The notes under the pieces: model-generated | Database searches by the model: none | The model's input: only the letters and a program-made list of their open reading frames with translations | What the model was told of the DNA's origin: nothing | Part shown: positions 8,554 through 17,582 of the stretch, piece by piece | Numbering within the stretch: position 1 is the stretch's first letter | Layout of the letters: every line of letters begins with the position of its first letter | Position numbers and translations under genes: made by a program | Source of the DNA: Bog-159 sp963843255 | GTDB taxonomy: Bacteria; Acidobacteriota; Terriglobia; Bryobacterales; Bryobacteraceae | Assembly: GCA_963843255.1 (NCBI GenBank) | Contig: CAWJJQ010000002.1 | Coordinates: 124,001 to 188,000 of the forward strand | Direction of reading: 5' to 3' | DNA length: 64,000 nt

Positions 8554-11055
8554 TTACTCGCAGCGCAGGGCGTCCGTGGCGTCTACCCGCACGGCCCGCC
8601 GGGTAGGAACCAGGCACGCAACGATCGCCACCACCGTCAGTAACAAGGTGACGCCGGCGAAAGTTACCGGGTCGGTGGCCTTCACTTCCCAGAGTTCCGA
8701 GGAAATGTATCGGGTCAACGTCATCGCGCCTGCCAGTCCCAGTGCCACTCCGCACGCAATCACGCCCAGTGCCTGGCGCAGAATCAGCCGCAAAATATCC
8801 CGGCCGTTCGCGCCCAACGCCATCCGGATACCGATTTCCCGCCTGCGTTGTTCCACGGCGTACGCCATCACGCCATAGATTCCCACTGCGGCGAGACCCG
8901 TCGCGATAGCCGCGAACAACCCCAACAGCATCGAGTAATAGCGCGGATACTGAGCCTGATCGGCGAGGTACGAATCTTCGGTACGGGGGTCGATCAGCGG
9001 ACGGTCACGGTCGATCTCTGCCACCGCCTGCCGCACCGCCGGCAACGCTTTCATCGGATCGCCGTCGGTACGCAGCAGGAAAGTCATGTGCAGAAGCAGC
9101 ACCGTGTTTGGGCCGCTGATGTGCGGACCTCCTTGCAGAAACGAGGTGAAGATGGCCGGCTCCTGCCTGGTCTGAGGATGACTCGCCGGAATATCGTCGA
9201 CCACCGCTATAATCTCGCGCGCCGGATCCTCGGCCGACAAATCCACGCGAATCTGTTTGCCGATCGGGTTTTCGTTTGGGAAGTACCTCCGCGCCATGGT
9301 TTGATTAATGATTGCCACCCACGGCGCGCCGGCGGTATCACGATAGGTGAAATCGCGCCCGCGCAGCATGCGAATCTTCATGGTGGCGAAGAAGTTGGGG
9401 GTGACCGGGAAGAAGTCCGCGGTCTGGTCGTCGGTGTTGGACACCGGCCGTCCCGCAATCGTGAACGTCAACGGATTGTTACCAGTCAGTGGCGGAAACG
9501 TGGCGCCCGCAAAGGAGCGCACTCCGGGCACCGAGCGCAGCCGTTCCAAAACGCGCGTGAACGTGGCCACGGGTGTCGGGTAGATTTCCCACAACGGCAA
9601 TTCCTGATAGATGCCTAACGGCTTACCGAAATCCTTCTCCGGGAAGCTACAACGGAAAGTCAGCAAGCCGTGCGGATCGCAGCCCAGGTTTGCGCCCTGG
9701 AGTTGCAGAAAGCTGCGAATCAGCAGACCCGATCCGATCAATAACATTAAGGCCAACGCCAGTTGCCCGGCCACCAGTACCGCGCGCAGGCGGTTCCGGG
9801 ATGGGTGTGCGGTTCCCCCGCGCGTCGCCTCTTTAAGCGATTCGACGAGAGCCCCGCGCGATCCGCGTGCCGCCGGAACGACGCCAAAAATCAAGCCGGT
9901 GAGCAGCGAAATAGCCGCGCTGAACAACAGCACGCGCCCGTCCAGTGCGATTGCATGCAGCCGCGGTAGCCACGCGGGCGCCATGGCGACCAGCACGCGC
10001 ACACCGGCCCATGCCAGCCCCACGCCAAGAATCCCGCCGCAGCCGGCCAGTAACAGGCTTTCGGTTACGAATTGACGAAAGAGGCGGCCCCGGCCCGCGC
10101 CCATCGCCGCGCGAATCGCTACTTCCGTCTGGCGCGACGATGCGCGCGCCAGCAGCAGCGCCGCGACGTTCGCGCACGCGATCAGCAACACGAATCCCAC
10201 CGCGCCTTGCAACAGCAACAGCGGCCGGCTGATAAATCCGTAGAGCGCCTCGCGGATCGGTTGCACCCGCACTGTCCAGGGCTTCCCATGATCCATGTCG
10301 CGCTGCGGAAACTGCCTGGCAACCTGCGCGCAGATGGCTTCCAGTTCGCCCTGCGCCTGCCGCAGCGTCACGCCCGGCTTCAGTTTGGCCGCCACCGTCA
10401 GGAAGCGTGCCGACCCGCGAAGCTGAAAATGATTCACCGGAAGAGGCGCCAGGAACTCGCCCTTCTCATCGGTGAACCGGAAATCGGCCGGCATCACCCC
10501 GATCACCGAGGTGGGCAAGCCGCCCACCATGATCTTGCGGCCCAAAATGTCTTTCGCGCCGCCAAATCGCCTCATCCACAGCCGGTGGCTCAGGACGATG
10601 ACAGGCGCGGGATGATCCACCTCGTCCTCCAGCTCGGTGAAGAGCCGCCCCATCAACGGTTGCGCGCCGAGCGCCTGCAGCAGGCCGGGCGTCGCCTTCT
10701 CGCCCTGAACCTGTTCGGCCGGAACCCCGTTCTCTTCCGCCCCCAGATCCACGGCGCTATTTGAAAGTCCGCCAATGGCTTCAAAGGAGCGCGAGTGCTC
10801 CTTCCAAGCGAAGAAATCAGGGATGGATACGTTGCTGAGCTGATCGGAATGTTGGGGCGCGATGCTGAAGATCCCCACCAGGCGGTCCGCGTCTCGATAA
10901 GGTAGCGACCCCAGCAGAATCGTGTTTATCAGCGTGAACATGGTCGTGTTCAGGCCGATTCCAAGTGCCAGCGATAAGACCGCCACCAGCGTAATCACGG
11001 GCTTCTTCGCCATCATGCGCAGACCGTACCAAACGTCTTGCGATAGTGTGTTCAA
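8554..11055 (-). CDS. ABC transporter permease, ADOP family (MacB/FtsX-like)
   Basis: An 833-residue permease with the two-module architecture of 'acidobacterial duplicated orphan permeases'. Each half has a periplasmic MacB_PCD-type domain and an FtsX domain. TM1 lies at ~21-42 (ITLVAVLSLALGIGLNTTMF). A central membrane block sits at ~270-420 and a C-terminal block at ~700-820 with the signature RRREIGIRMALGA. No ATPase gene is nearby, as usual for orphan members. The start codon is TTG (11055), with AGG seven bases upstream. A palindromic repeat (11080-11160) lies just upstream of the start and would be in the 5' leader. Transported substrate unknown. Confidence 0.88.
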   Translation of the reverse strand: MNTLSQDVWYGLRMMAKKPVITLVAVLSLALGIGLNTTMFTLINTILLGSLPYRDADRLVGIFSIAPQHSDQLSNVSIPDFFAWKEHSRSFEAIGGLSNSAVDLGAEENGVPAEQVQGEKATPGLLQALGAQPLMGRLFTELEDEVDHPAPVIVLSHRLWMRRFGGAKDILGRKIMVGGLPTSVIGVMPADFRFTDEKGEFLAPLPVNHFQLRGSARFLTVAAKLKPGVTLRQAQGELEAICAQVARQFPQRDMDHGKPWTVRVQPIREALYGFISRPLLLLQGAVGFVLLIACANVAALLLARASSRQTEVAIRAAMGAGRGRLFRQFVTESLLLAGCGGILGVGLAWAGVRVLVAMAPAWLPRLHAIALDGRVLLFSAAISLLTGLIFGVVPAARGSRGALVESLKEATRGGTAHPSRNRLRAVLVAGQLALALMLLIGSGLLIRSFLQLQGANLGCDPHGLLTFRCSFPEKDFGKPLGIYQELPLWEIYPTPVATFTRVLERLRSVPGVRSFAGATFPPLTGNNPLTFTIAGRPVSNTDDQTADFFPVTPNFFATMKIRMLRGRDFTYRDTAGAPWVAIINQTMARRYFPNENPIGKQIRVDLSAEDPAREIIAVVDDIPASHPQTRQEPAIFTSFLQGGPHISGPNTVLLLHMTFLLRTDGDPMKALPAVRQAVAEIDRDRPLIDPRTEDSYLADQAQYPRYYSMLLGLFAAIATGLAAVGIYGVMAYAVEQRRREIGIRMALGANGRDILRLILRQALGVIACGVALGLAGAMTLTRYISSELWEVKATDPVTFAGVTLLLTVVAIVACLVPTRRAVRVDATDALRCE

Positions 11056-11079
11056 TTGCGTGCCTGCTTCCTAAGGAAC

Positions 11080-11160
11080 GCGCAAAATCGCCCACGGCCG
11101 CGCCGCCATTATTCCCTGAACTCCTATCCTTGGCGGTGCGGACACAGCGTCCCTTTGCGC
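11080..11160. repeat. Palindromic repeat copy A (single)
   Basis: 81 bp. 5' arm begins GCGCAAAATCGCCC; 3' arm ends GTCCCTTTGCGC; the loop contains GAACTCCTATCCT. The arms are imperfect reverse complements. It lies 25 bases upstream of the TTG start of the minus-strand ADOP permease, preceded by CTAAGGAAC as in the other copies. Confidence 0.8.
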
Positions 11161-11317
11161 TTTATTCGTGCTTAGACGGAGTTCCGCACGAATCGTTTTC
11201 GTAGGTGGTTTGGCAACTCGTGAGGCGAATTTCGGAGCTGAATCTCAAAACGCCCCTCATAAGAGTCCTTTGCATACCCTCAAAAGGGGGGTTTATATAG
11301 GGATAGCCCTCACGGTA

Positions 11318-11353
11318 AACCTAGGCTTATACCGATAACCTAGGGATTATACC
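11318..11353. promoter_or_regulatory. Two near-identical direct repeats in an AT-richer leader
   Basis: AACCTAGGCTTATACC (11318-11333) and AACCTAGGGATTATACC (11337-11353) are spaced about one helical double-turn apart. Each contains the palindrome CCTAGG and a TATACC that resembles a -10 box. They lie upstream of the small ORF at 11385 and of the FabI-like gene, so they are candidate operator/promoter sites. No regulator is identified. The rest of 11161-11384 shows nothing else. Confidence 0.35.
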
Positions 11354-11384
11354 TAGCGACATTTAAGGAGCCAGCCCAACGCCA

Positions 11385-11555
11385 ATGTCTCCACAGCGCT
11401 CGTTTTCCCCCCCAAACGTAGAACTGTTGAAGCTCCATCATCGCCGCAGCGAACTCGATAAGGCCATTCGCCTTCTCGAAGAAATCAGGCTGATTCGTCT
11501 GCGCCGCGCGCCCGAGGTGGCGGCAATCATCTCCAAGGTCCGGCGGGTCGCCTGA
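11385..11555 (+). CDS. Small conserved-looking helical protein (56 residues)
   Basis: A short ORF starting MSPQRSFSPPNVELLKLH and ending AAIISKVRRVA. After a short Pro/Ser-rich head it is almost entirely charged and amphipathic helix (repeated Leu/Arg/Glu), suggesting a small coiled-coil or nucleic-acid-binding protein. Third-position GC is high, as in neighbouring real genes. AAGGAG occurs upstream but 14 bases from the ATG, which is longer than ideal. No family recognised. Confidence 0.45.
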   Translation: MSPQRSFSPPNVELLKLHHRRSELDKAIRLLEEIRLIRLRRAPEVAAIISKVRRVA

Positions 11556-11646
11556 GAACCCGCCTCTCGGCATTCGTGCAAGTTTCCTCCATTCCAATCC
11601 GGTAGCAGAACTGCGTTATTTTGGATAAGCGAGGATTGCTTAAACG

Positions 11647-12546
11647 ATGACAGCAGCCGAACACCGTGGAATGGGCCTTGAAGGCAAAAATGTAGTCGTA
11701 CTCGGCGTAGCCGACGAATCCAGTTTGGCATGGGCTATTGCCAAGCGCTTCGCCGAGCATGGCGCGCATGTCTTCATCGGCTACCAGCAGAAGTTCTTCA
11801 GCCGGGTGCGGTTACTGCTGCGCGACAATCCGACCGTGCAAGGCGACCGCTGCGACATCACAAACGACGAAGAGATCACCAATTTCTTCGCCCGGTTCCA
11901 GAATAATCCGATCGATGTTCTGGTGCATGCCATCGCGTTCGCGCCCAATGAGTTGTTCACCGAGCCGGCCTCCAATTGCAGCGTGGAGGGATTTTGCCAG
12001 AGCCTCACCGTCTCCGCCCACTCGCTATGCAAGGCCGTGAAGTTCGCCAAACCTCATCTGCGGGAATGGGGCAGCGTGATCACGCTCACCTACCAGGCAT
12101 CCGAAAAAGCCGAGGCTTCCTACGGTCTGATGGGCGTCTCCAAGTCGGCGTTGGAGAGCGCGGTCCGTTACCTGGCGCTGGAACTCGGCCGCACCAAGGT
12201 GCGCGTGAACGCCCTTTCGCCTGGACCGATCGAGACCGTGGCTGCCACCGGAATCATGGGTGCGTTCCTCCGGAATCCTGCTGCGCTCGAACAGCAGCGG
12301 GCGCGCGCCTTCCAGAAAGCGATCGAAATGGCGCGCGCGGAAAACCATCCCGATCCTTTGGCGGTGGCCAGCGCTGCGTGGAAGCACTTCCAGAATATCG
12401 CGGCAGAGCGATGCGCCATCGAGGAAACCGTTTCGAAGGAAGATGTCGCGGACTCGGCCCTGTTCCTGGGCAGCGACTACTCGCGCAAGATCACCGGCCA
12501 GATCCTGCACATCGATTGCGGTCTTTCCACGGCCAACGCTGTCTGA
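11647..12546 (+). CDS. fabI: FabI-like enoyl-[acyl-carrier-protein] reductase with enlarged substrate loop
   Basis: Short-chain dehydrogenase of the FabI type, reducing enoyl-ACP in type II fatty acid synthesis. The N-terminal nucleotide-binding region NVVVLGVADESSLAWAIAK corresponds to the FabI pattern (G-x5-S-x-A). The catalytic pair appears as YGLMGVSK (Tyr ~159, Lys ~166) preceded by ITLTYQAS with the first conserved Tyr. The C-terminal LHIDCGLS matches FabI ends. Unusual: after VAATGIMGAF there are about 35 extra residues (FLRNPAALEQQRARAFQKAI onward) before the normal EDVADSALFLGSD segment, so the protein is ~299 rather than ~260 residues. It may be a FabI paralogue with altered chain specificity. 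The start could also be the ATG eight codons downstream. Confidence 0.78.
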   Translation: MTAAEHRGMGLEGKNVVVLGVADESSLAWAIAKRFAEHGAHVFIGYQQKFFSRVRLLLRDNPTVQGDRCDITNDEEITNFFARFQNNPIDVLVHAIAFAPNELFTEPASNCSVEGFCQSLTVSAHSLCKAVKFAKPHLREWGSVITLTYQASEKAEASYGLMGVSKSALESAVRYLALELGRTKVRVNALSPGPIETVAATGIMGAFLRNPAALEQQRARAFQKAIEMARAENHPDPLAVASAAWKHFQNIAAERCAIEETVSKEDVADSALFLGSDYSRKITGQILHIDCGLSTANAV

Positions 12547-12584
12547 CGGATAAAATCCAAATCGTCCCTTTCCGGCCGCGCCAC

Positions 12585-12992
12585 ATGGAACGCATCCTGT
12601 GGATCGAGCGCGCCAGCTTCGGCAGACAGGCCTGGCCGCGACGGCTGTTCCTGGAGCTATACGAAGATTGCCCGGAGCTTTTCATCGCCGCTAAATGGCA
12701 TGGCCGCATTGCCGGCTATGCGGCTACCGCGGTAGAGAAGCGTAACGCCGAAATCGTGTCGCTCGCCGTGCATCCGGATTATCGCCGGCAGGGTGTGGCC
12801 CAGGCGCTGATGCGTTTTACGCTGCGCGCGGTGGCGCGTTCCGGCGCGCGGCGCATCGAGTTAATGGTACGCCCTGAAAATCTGGCGGGCGGGCGATTGT
12901 ACCGCTCATTCGGGTTCCGCCGCGTGCGCCTGGTCCGCCGTTATTACGAAGACGGGGGCGATGGCGTCCTCATGGCGCGGGCGATACAATGA
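12585..12992 (+). CDS. GNAT-family N-acetyltransferase (RimI-like)
   Basis: GCN5-related acetyltransferase using acetyl-CoA. The acetyl-CoA binding motif A appears as SLAVHPDYRRQGVAQALM (R/Q-x-x-G-x-A), followed by IELMVRPENLAGGRLYRSFGF, which is characteristic of the RimI branch that acetylates protein N-termini. The ATG at 12585 is used, but domain-like residues (IQIVPFRPRH) precede it in frame. The true start is therefore probably a non-ATG codon overlapping or abutting the end of the fabI-like gene (12546). The stop overlaps the region leading to the next gene, so the three genes appear co-transcribed. Confidence 0.75.
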   Translation: MERILWIERASFGRQAWPRRLFLELYEDCPELFIAAKWHGRIAGYAATAVEKRNAEIVSLAVHPDYRRQGVAQALMRFTLRAVARSGARRIELMVRPENLAGGRLYRSFGFRRVRLVRRYYEDGGDGVLMARAIQ

Positions 12993-12999
12993 ACAACTG

Positions 13000-13413
13000 A
13001 TGGCGGACAAGGAACATTTCGAACTTTTGATGCACGATGTGGACGAGTGGAATAAATGGCGTGCTGAAAATCCGAAAATAAAGCCGGATCTTTCTTATGC
13101 GGTGATGCGCGGCGCGGATCTCACCTTGGCGAACCTGGCCCACGCCCGGATGTACGAAGCCGACCTGGTGCTGGCCAACCTGCGCGGCGCGGATCTTCGG
13201 CATGCCGACCTGAGCGGCGCAAACCTGGTGGGCGCTCGCCTGATGGGAGTGGATCTGTCGCATGCCAATATTTGCCGCGCGGATCTGTCCACGGCCGAGG
13301 ATCTCACCGAGGAACAATTGCAACACACTCACGGTGACGGTGAAACCAGGCTGCCGGACGCGGTCCATACACCTGAGAATTGGCCCAAGAAGGGCCGCGT
13401 TGCAGCGCGGTAA
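13000..13413 (+). CDS. Pentapeptide-repeat protein
   Basis: A 137-residue protein. Residues ~30-100 are consecutive A(D/N)LxX pentapeptides (GADLTLANLAHARMYEADL and further), which fold into a right-handed quadrilateral beta-helix. The N-terminus is acidic and helical (HFELLMHDVDEWNKW), and the C-terminus is a short polar tail. The function of most such proteins is unknown; some mimic DNA. ATG at 13000 chosen because it lies just after the acetyltransferase stop; the upstream in-frame region is that gene in another frame. It converges with hisS, whose stop codon abuts this gene's stop. Confidence 0.8.
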   Translation: MADKEHFELLMHDVDEWNKWRAENPKIKPDLSYAVMRGADLTLANLAHARMYEADLVLANLRGADLRHADLSGANLVGARLMGVDLSHANICRADLSTAEDLTEEQLQHTHGDGETRLPDAVHTPENWPKKGRVAAR

Positions 13414-14705
13414 TTAAGCCGCCAGCCGCGCGCGCAGCCACCCGGTCAATTCCGCGAGCGGCACCAGTGTCTGTTCGCCGGTGGCCATCTGCTTCACCAC
13501 CGCGGCGCCGTCCCGCAGCTCGTTCGGCGCCAGGAATACCGTGAAACGGGCGCCGCGTTTGTCCGCATAGCTGAAGAACTTCGCGGGCTTGCCGGCGGCG
13601 AACGCCAGGTCGGTCTGGATGCCGGCGGCGATCAGTTGCGCCGCGACCCGCGCCGAATCCGCGCTCAAGGCCGCGTCGAACATGCCCACGCAGACATCAA
13701 CTGTCTGGTCTTCGGCGGCGTGAGCCCCTTCAATTCCGCCAGGATCTCCCCGATCACCACGTCGCCGAAACCCATGCCCACGGCGGGCCTGGCGGCACCG
13801 GTCATATCGCCGAACAGGTTGTCGTACCGGCCGCCGCCGAAGATCGCCCGGAAACGGCGTTCAGCGTCGAACCCTTCGAACACAGTGCCCGTGTAATAGG
13901 AGAGTCCGCGCACGATCCCGGAGTCGAAGCGCAGATAATCGGCGAATCCCATGGCGTCCGCCAGGTCTAGCAACTGGCGCACATCGGCTGCGGCGGGACT
14001 AGCGGCCAGCGGTCCGGAGGAAAGGTTATCGACCCCTTCGCTGCCCAGCAGGTTCACGATCTCGCCCGCTGCCGGCGCAGCCATTCCCTTTTCCACCAGC
14101 ATCTCGATCAGCGTCTCGGGCGGCACCTTGCCCTTCTTATCGAGCACCATGAAAACATCCACGTGGCGATCCGGCGGCACGCCCATTTCGCCCAACAGGT
14201 AGGCCACCACTTGACGATTGTTGACGTGGATGCGCACTTCATCCGGCCCCAGCCCGAGCGCTCCCAGTGCGCTGGTGACGGTGGCCAGAATCCAGGCTTC
14301 CGCAACAACCGACGGCTCGCCCACCACGTCCAGGTTCCACTGGAAGTGCTCGCGCTTGCGGCCGCGGGTCATGCGCTCGTAGCGGAAACACTGGCCGATC
14401 GTCCACCATTTGGCCGGAAAAACGATGCTCTGCGCGCGCGCGCTGATCATGCGAACCAGCGACGGCGTCACCTCCGGACGCAGCGCCAACTGGCGGTTGG
14501 ATTTGTCCTCGAAATGATAGATCTGCTGCGCCACTTCCTCGCCGGCTTTGCGCGCCAACAGCTCGAACGATTCGACAACTGGAGGCTCGAAGCGCCGGAA
14601 ACCGTGGCGGTTGGACGCCTCCGTCCAGGCGTTGAAGATGCGATCGCGCAGGTCCAGGTCTTCGGGGTAAAAGTCGCGCATGCCGCGCGGCGGGTCGAGT
14701 TGCAT
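13414..14705 (-). pseudogene. hisS: Histidyl-tRNA synthetase interrupted by one frameshift
   Basis: Class II aminoacyl-tRNA synthetase charging tRNA-His. The frame starting at 14705 covers the catalytic domain: MQLDPPRGMRDFYPEDL, motif 2 region GQCFRYERMTRGRKREHFQ, and the histidine-specific GIVRGLSYYTGTVFEGF. It runs to GLTPPKTRQ near 13702. The anticodon-binding domain (VGMFDAALSADSARVAAQL to the end) continues in another frame down to 13414. Re-insertion of a single base near 13699-13703 (restoring Q-V-D-V-C) would rejoin them. hisS is normally essential and single-copy, so a sequencing or assembly indel is as likely as true inactivation unless another hisS exists. All residues I checked on either side of the break look intact. 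Confidence 0.82.
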
Positions 14706-14734
14706 GATGTAACTTTCAGTTTAAGCCGGAAGCG

Positions 14735-14764
14735 TTGACTGGCTCTTGACTCCCTCACTATACT
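14735..14764 (+). promoter_or_regulatory. Sigma70-like promoter for the second ADOP permease
   Basis: TTGACT (14735-14740) and TATACT (14759-14764) are separated by 18 bases, about ten bases upstream of the ATG at 14775. A second TTGACT occurs at 14746. The short leader suggests a leaderless or near-leaderless message, or use of the second ATG at 14790. Confidence 0.45.
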
Positions 14765-14774
14765 AGTTTATTCT

Positions 14775-17435
14775 ATGCCTAGTTACTCTATGGAAAGATT
14801 CAAGCAGCGGCTTACCCGGCGAAAGATTCTGGGCGACCTTTCGGATGAGATTAAACAACATATTGCGGAGAAAACCGAGGCGCTCATTGCCGGCGGCATG
14901 CGCCGCGAGGAGGCCAAGGCCGCCGCGATCCGCGAGTTCGGCAATCCCACCGCGATCGAAGAAAACGGCCGGGATGTCTGGCGCTGGCCCGTCATCGACG
15001 CCGTGTCGGGAGATGTGAAGTTCGCGCTGCGCCAGATCCGCAAGAATTCCGGCTTCGCGCTCACCGCCATTTTGACGCTGGGGCTGGGCATCGGCGCCAC
15101 CACTGCCATTTTCAGCCTGGTGAACGCGGTATTGCTGCGGCCCCTGCCGTTTCCCCAACAGGATCGCTTGATGTGGCTGAGGCAGCAGGACCCGACGCTG
15201 CCGGGCGGGATACCGGAATCTCTGAGTTACCCGGACTATTTTGACTGGAGGGCCCAGAACCACACGTTTACGGGTATCGCGTCTTATCGAGGCGTCACGG
15301 CCATCCTTGAATCGGGAGGCGAACCGCAACATCTGGACGCGATGCTGGTATCGGCAAACCTATTCGCGGTACTCGGTGTCGCGCCGGCGATCGGCAGAGA
15401 TTTTCGACCGGAGGACGAGAAGCCCGGCAACCGCACCGTGATGTTGAGCTACGCACTCTGGCAATCGGCCTTTGGCTCGGCGAACGACATCGCCGGGCGG
15501 ACCATCCAACTGGGCGACCACGCATACGCCATCGCGGGTGTTATGCCGCGGGATTTTAGATTTCCCATGGAAAATCCGCCGCCGGCCATATGGATTTCGC
15601 TTTCCGACGATGCGGATGGAAAAGACCCTGCAACCAGCCAGCGCGGCTTCGACTGCCTGGACCTGATCGGGCGGTTGAGGCCCGGGGTGACACCGGAGCA
15701 GGCCAAGGCGGATCTTAGCTTGATCGCGTCCAATCTGGCGCGGCAGTATCCCGACAGCAACAAGCGATACACTTCCGCTCTGGTCGAGGCCGAACTTGAA
15801 CACATCACCGGTGACGCAAAGCCGGCGCTACGGCTGCTGTTCGGCGCGGTCGGCCTGCTATTGCTGATCGCCTGCTCCAATGTTGCGGGTTTGCTGCTGG
15901 CCCGTGGCTCGCGGCGAAGCGCGGAGTTCGCGCTGCGCGCCTCCATCGGCGCCAGCCGTACCGCGATTGTCCGCCAGTTACTCGTGGAATCGGTAGCTCT
16001 ATCCATCTGCGGTGGAGTGGCCGGTGTGGCGATGGCCCATGGCCTGCTGCGCGGGATCGTCTCGTTGATGCCGCTCGACATTCCGCGCCTGGGAGGTGCG
16101 GCAATCGATGGCAAAGCGCTCGTCTTTGTGCTGGTTCTGTCCGTCGTGACCGGGCTGTTATTCGGCGTGCTCCCGGCCTGGCGGATATCGGATCTGCGGC
16201 CGGCGCAAGCCATGCGCGACGGATCCAGAACCGTGACTGGGGCCCGCCACAAGCGTCGCGTCCACAGCGCTTTGGTGGTTGCTCAGACAGCCGTTGGATT
16301 GGTCCTGCTGGTGAGTTCCGGATTGCTGATTCGCAGTTTCATCCGCATCATGAACGTGGATCCCGGGTTCGATCCCAAGCATGTCTTGACGGCCAGGCTG
16401 GCGGTATCGTTCGACAAACTCGGCCACGATCAGCATTTCCAGTTTTACGACCGGGTGCTGGCGCGGCTTTCTGCCGTGCCGGGAGTCCAATCCGCCTCAG
16501 CCGGCTGGCCGTTGCCAATGAGTGACAGCCATATATCCATTTCGTTCAGCATCGAGGGACGGCCGGTCGCCCAGGGAGACGAGCCGAGCGAACCGGTGGG
16601 GGTAGTCATGCCCGGGTACTTCGCGGCCATGCGCATTCCCCTGGTGTCCGGCCGGGCATTTGGAGAGCAGGACGGAACCAGGGGATTGCCGGTTATGGTC
16701 ATCAATCAGGCTTTCGCGCGCAAGTACTTCCCTAATGAGACTCCTGTTGGCAGGCACATCCGGGCAAATTTGGGCGACGGCTCAATCGATCATCCGATGC
16801 GCGAAGTCATAGGCGTGGTAGGAGACATCAAGATCGCGGGGTTGACCGCCGCTGTGGAACCGCAATACTACCTGCCTTACTCACAGGCAATCATCACGAA
16901 CCCATTTCTCACGGTTCGGACCACTGGCGATCCCGAACTCCTCGAAGGTGCTCTTCGAGTTGTCGTTCACGAGATCGACAAGAGTGTGCCGGTTTATCAG
17001 GTTTCGAAATTGGAAGACTACATCTCGAAATCGGCGGCACGGCCCCGGTTTCAGACATTCCTGCTGACCTGCTTCGCCGGGATTGCGCTGCTGCTGGCGG
17101 CGGTCGGCTTGTACGGTCTGCTTTCGTATATGGTCGCCGAGCGCACGCTGGAGATCGGCGTCCGGATGGCGTTGGGCGCGAAGAAAGCGGACATCTTGCG
17201 CATGATTGTCCGGCACGGCTTGACACTCACGCTGATCGGACTAGGGGCAGGTTTGCTGATCTCCGCGATGATGACGCGCCTGCTGGCTGGATTGCTGTAT
17301 GACATTCAGCCCTCCGACGCCGTCACCTTTGCTGCCACGACAGCCATTCTGTTCCTGGTGAGCCTGGCGGCCAGCAGCATTCCGGCGTACCGCGCCGCGC
17401 AACTCGATCCCACCGAGGCGCTGCGCGAGCCATAG
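14775..17435 (+). CDS. ABC transporter permease, ADOP family with N-terminal helical domain
   Basis: An 886-residue orphan permease. Residues ~1-75 form the charged helical leader found in many acidobacterial members (DEIKQHIAEKTEALIAGG, EEAKAAAIREFGNP). TM1 is near residues 97-120 (FALTAILTLGLGIGATTAIF). Two MacB_PCD/FtsX modules follow, with membrane segments around 355-460 and 760-880. The C-terminal signature EIGVRMALGAKKADILRMI is typical. Related to the permease at 8554-11055 but not a recent copy. No ATPase gene adjacent. The substrate is unknown. The leader-type family is often found next to PadR regulators, but none is present here. Confidence 0.88.
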   Translation: MPSYSMERFKQRLTRRKILGDLSDEIKQHIAEKTEALIAGGMRREEAKAAAIREFGNPTAIEENGRDVWRWPVIDAVSGDVKFALRQIRKNSGFALTAILTLGLGIGATTAIFSLVNAVLLRPLPFPQQDRLMWLRQQDPTLPGGIPESLSYPDYFDWRAQNHTFTGIASYRGVTAILESGGEPQHLDAMLVSANLFAVLGVAPAIGRDFRPEDEKPGNRTVMLSYALWQSAFGSANDIAGRTIQLGDHAYAIAGVMPRDFRFPMENPPPAIWISLSDDADGKDPATSQRGFDCLDLIGRLRPGVTPEQAKADLSLIASNLARQYPDSNKRYTSALVEAELEHITGDAKPALRLLFGAVGLLLLIACSNVAGLLLARGSRRSAEFALRASIGASRTAIVRQLLVESVALSICGGVAGVAMAHGLLRGIVSLMPLDIPRLGGAAIDGKALVFVLVLSVVTGLLFGVLPAWRISDLRPAQAMRDGSRTVTGARHKRRVHSALVVAQTAVGLVLLVSSGLLIRSFIRIMNVDPGFDPKHVLTARLAVSFDKLGHDQHFQFYDRVLARLSAVPGVQSASAGWPLPMSDSHISISFSIEGRPVAQGDEPSEPVGVVMPGYFAAMRIPLVSGRAFGEQDGTRGLPVMVINQAFARKYFPNETPVGRHIRANLGDGSIDHPMREVIGVVGDIKIAGLTAAVEPQYYLPYSQAIITNPFLTVRTTGDPELLEGALRVVVHEIDKSVPVYQVSKLEDYISKSAARPRFQTFLLTCFAGIALLLAAVGLYGLLSYMVAERTLEIGVRMALGAKKADILRMIVRHGLTLTLIGLGAGLLISAMMTRLLAGLLYDIQPSDAVTFAATTAILFLVSLAASSIPAYRAAQLDPTEALREP

Positions 17436-17582
17436 CCTTTACATGGGTAAAACAGGACTACTCAGGAAACTAAGATCTCATAGCCTTAAAACATGACAGC
17501 CTTTCCAGAGACGCTACACAAGTAATCGCCAACTTCCAGTATCCCCAGAAAGAAGGAAGTGAACCAATCGCAATGGCTCGGA

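Noticed and set aside
11976..12584. Long upstream extension of the acetyltransferase frame
   Set aside because: It lies entirely within the fabI-like gene in another frame and resembles no acetyltransferase sequence.
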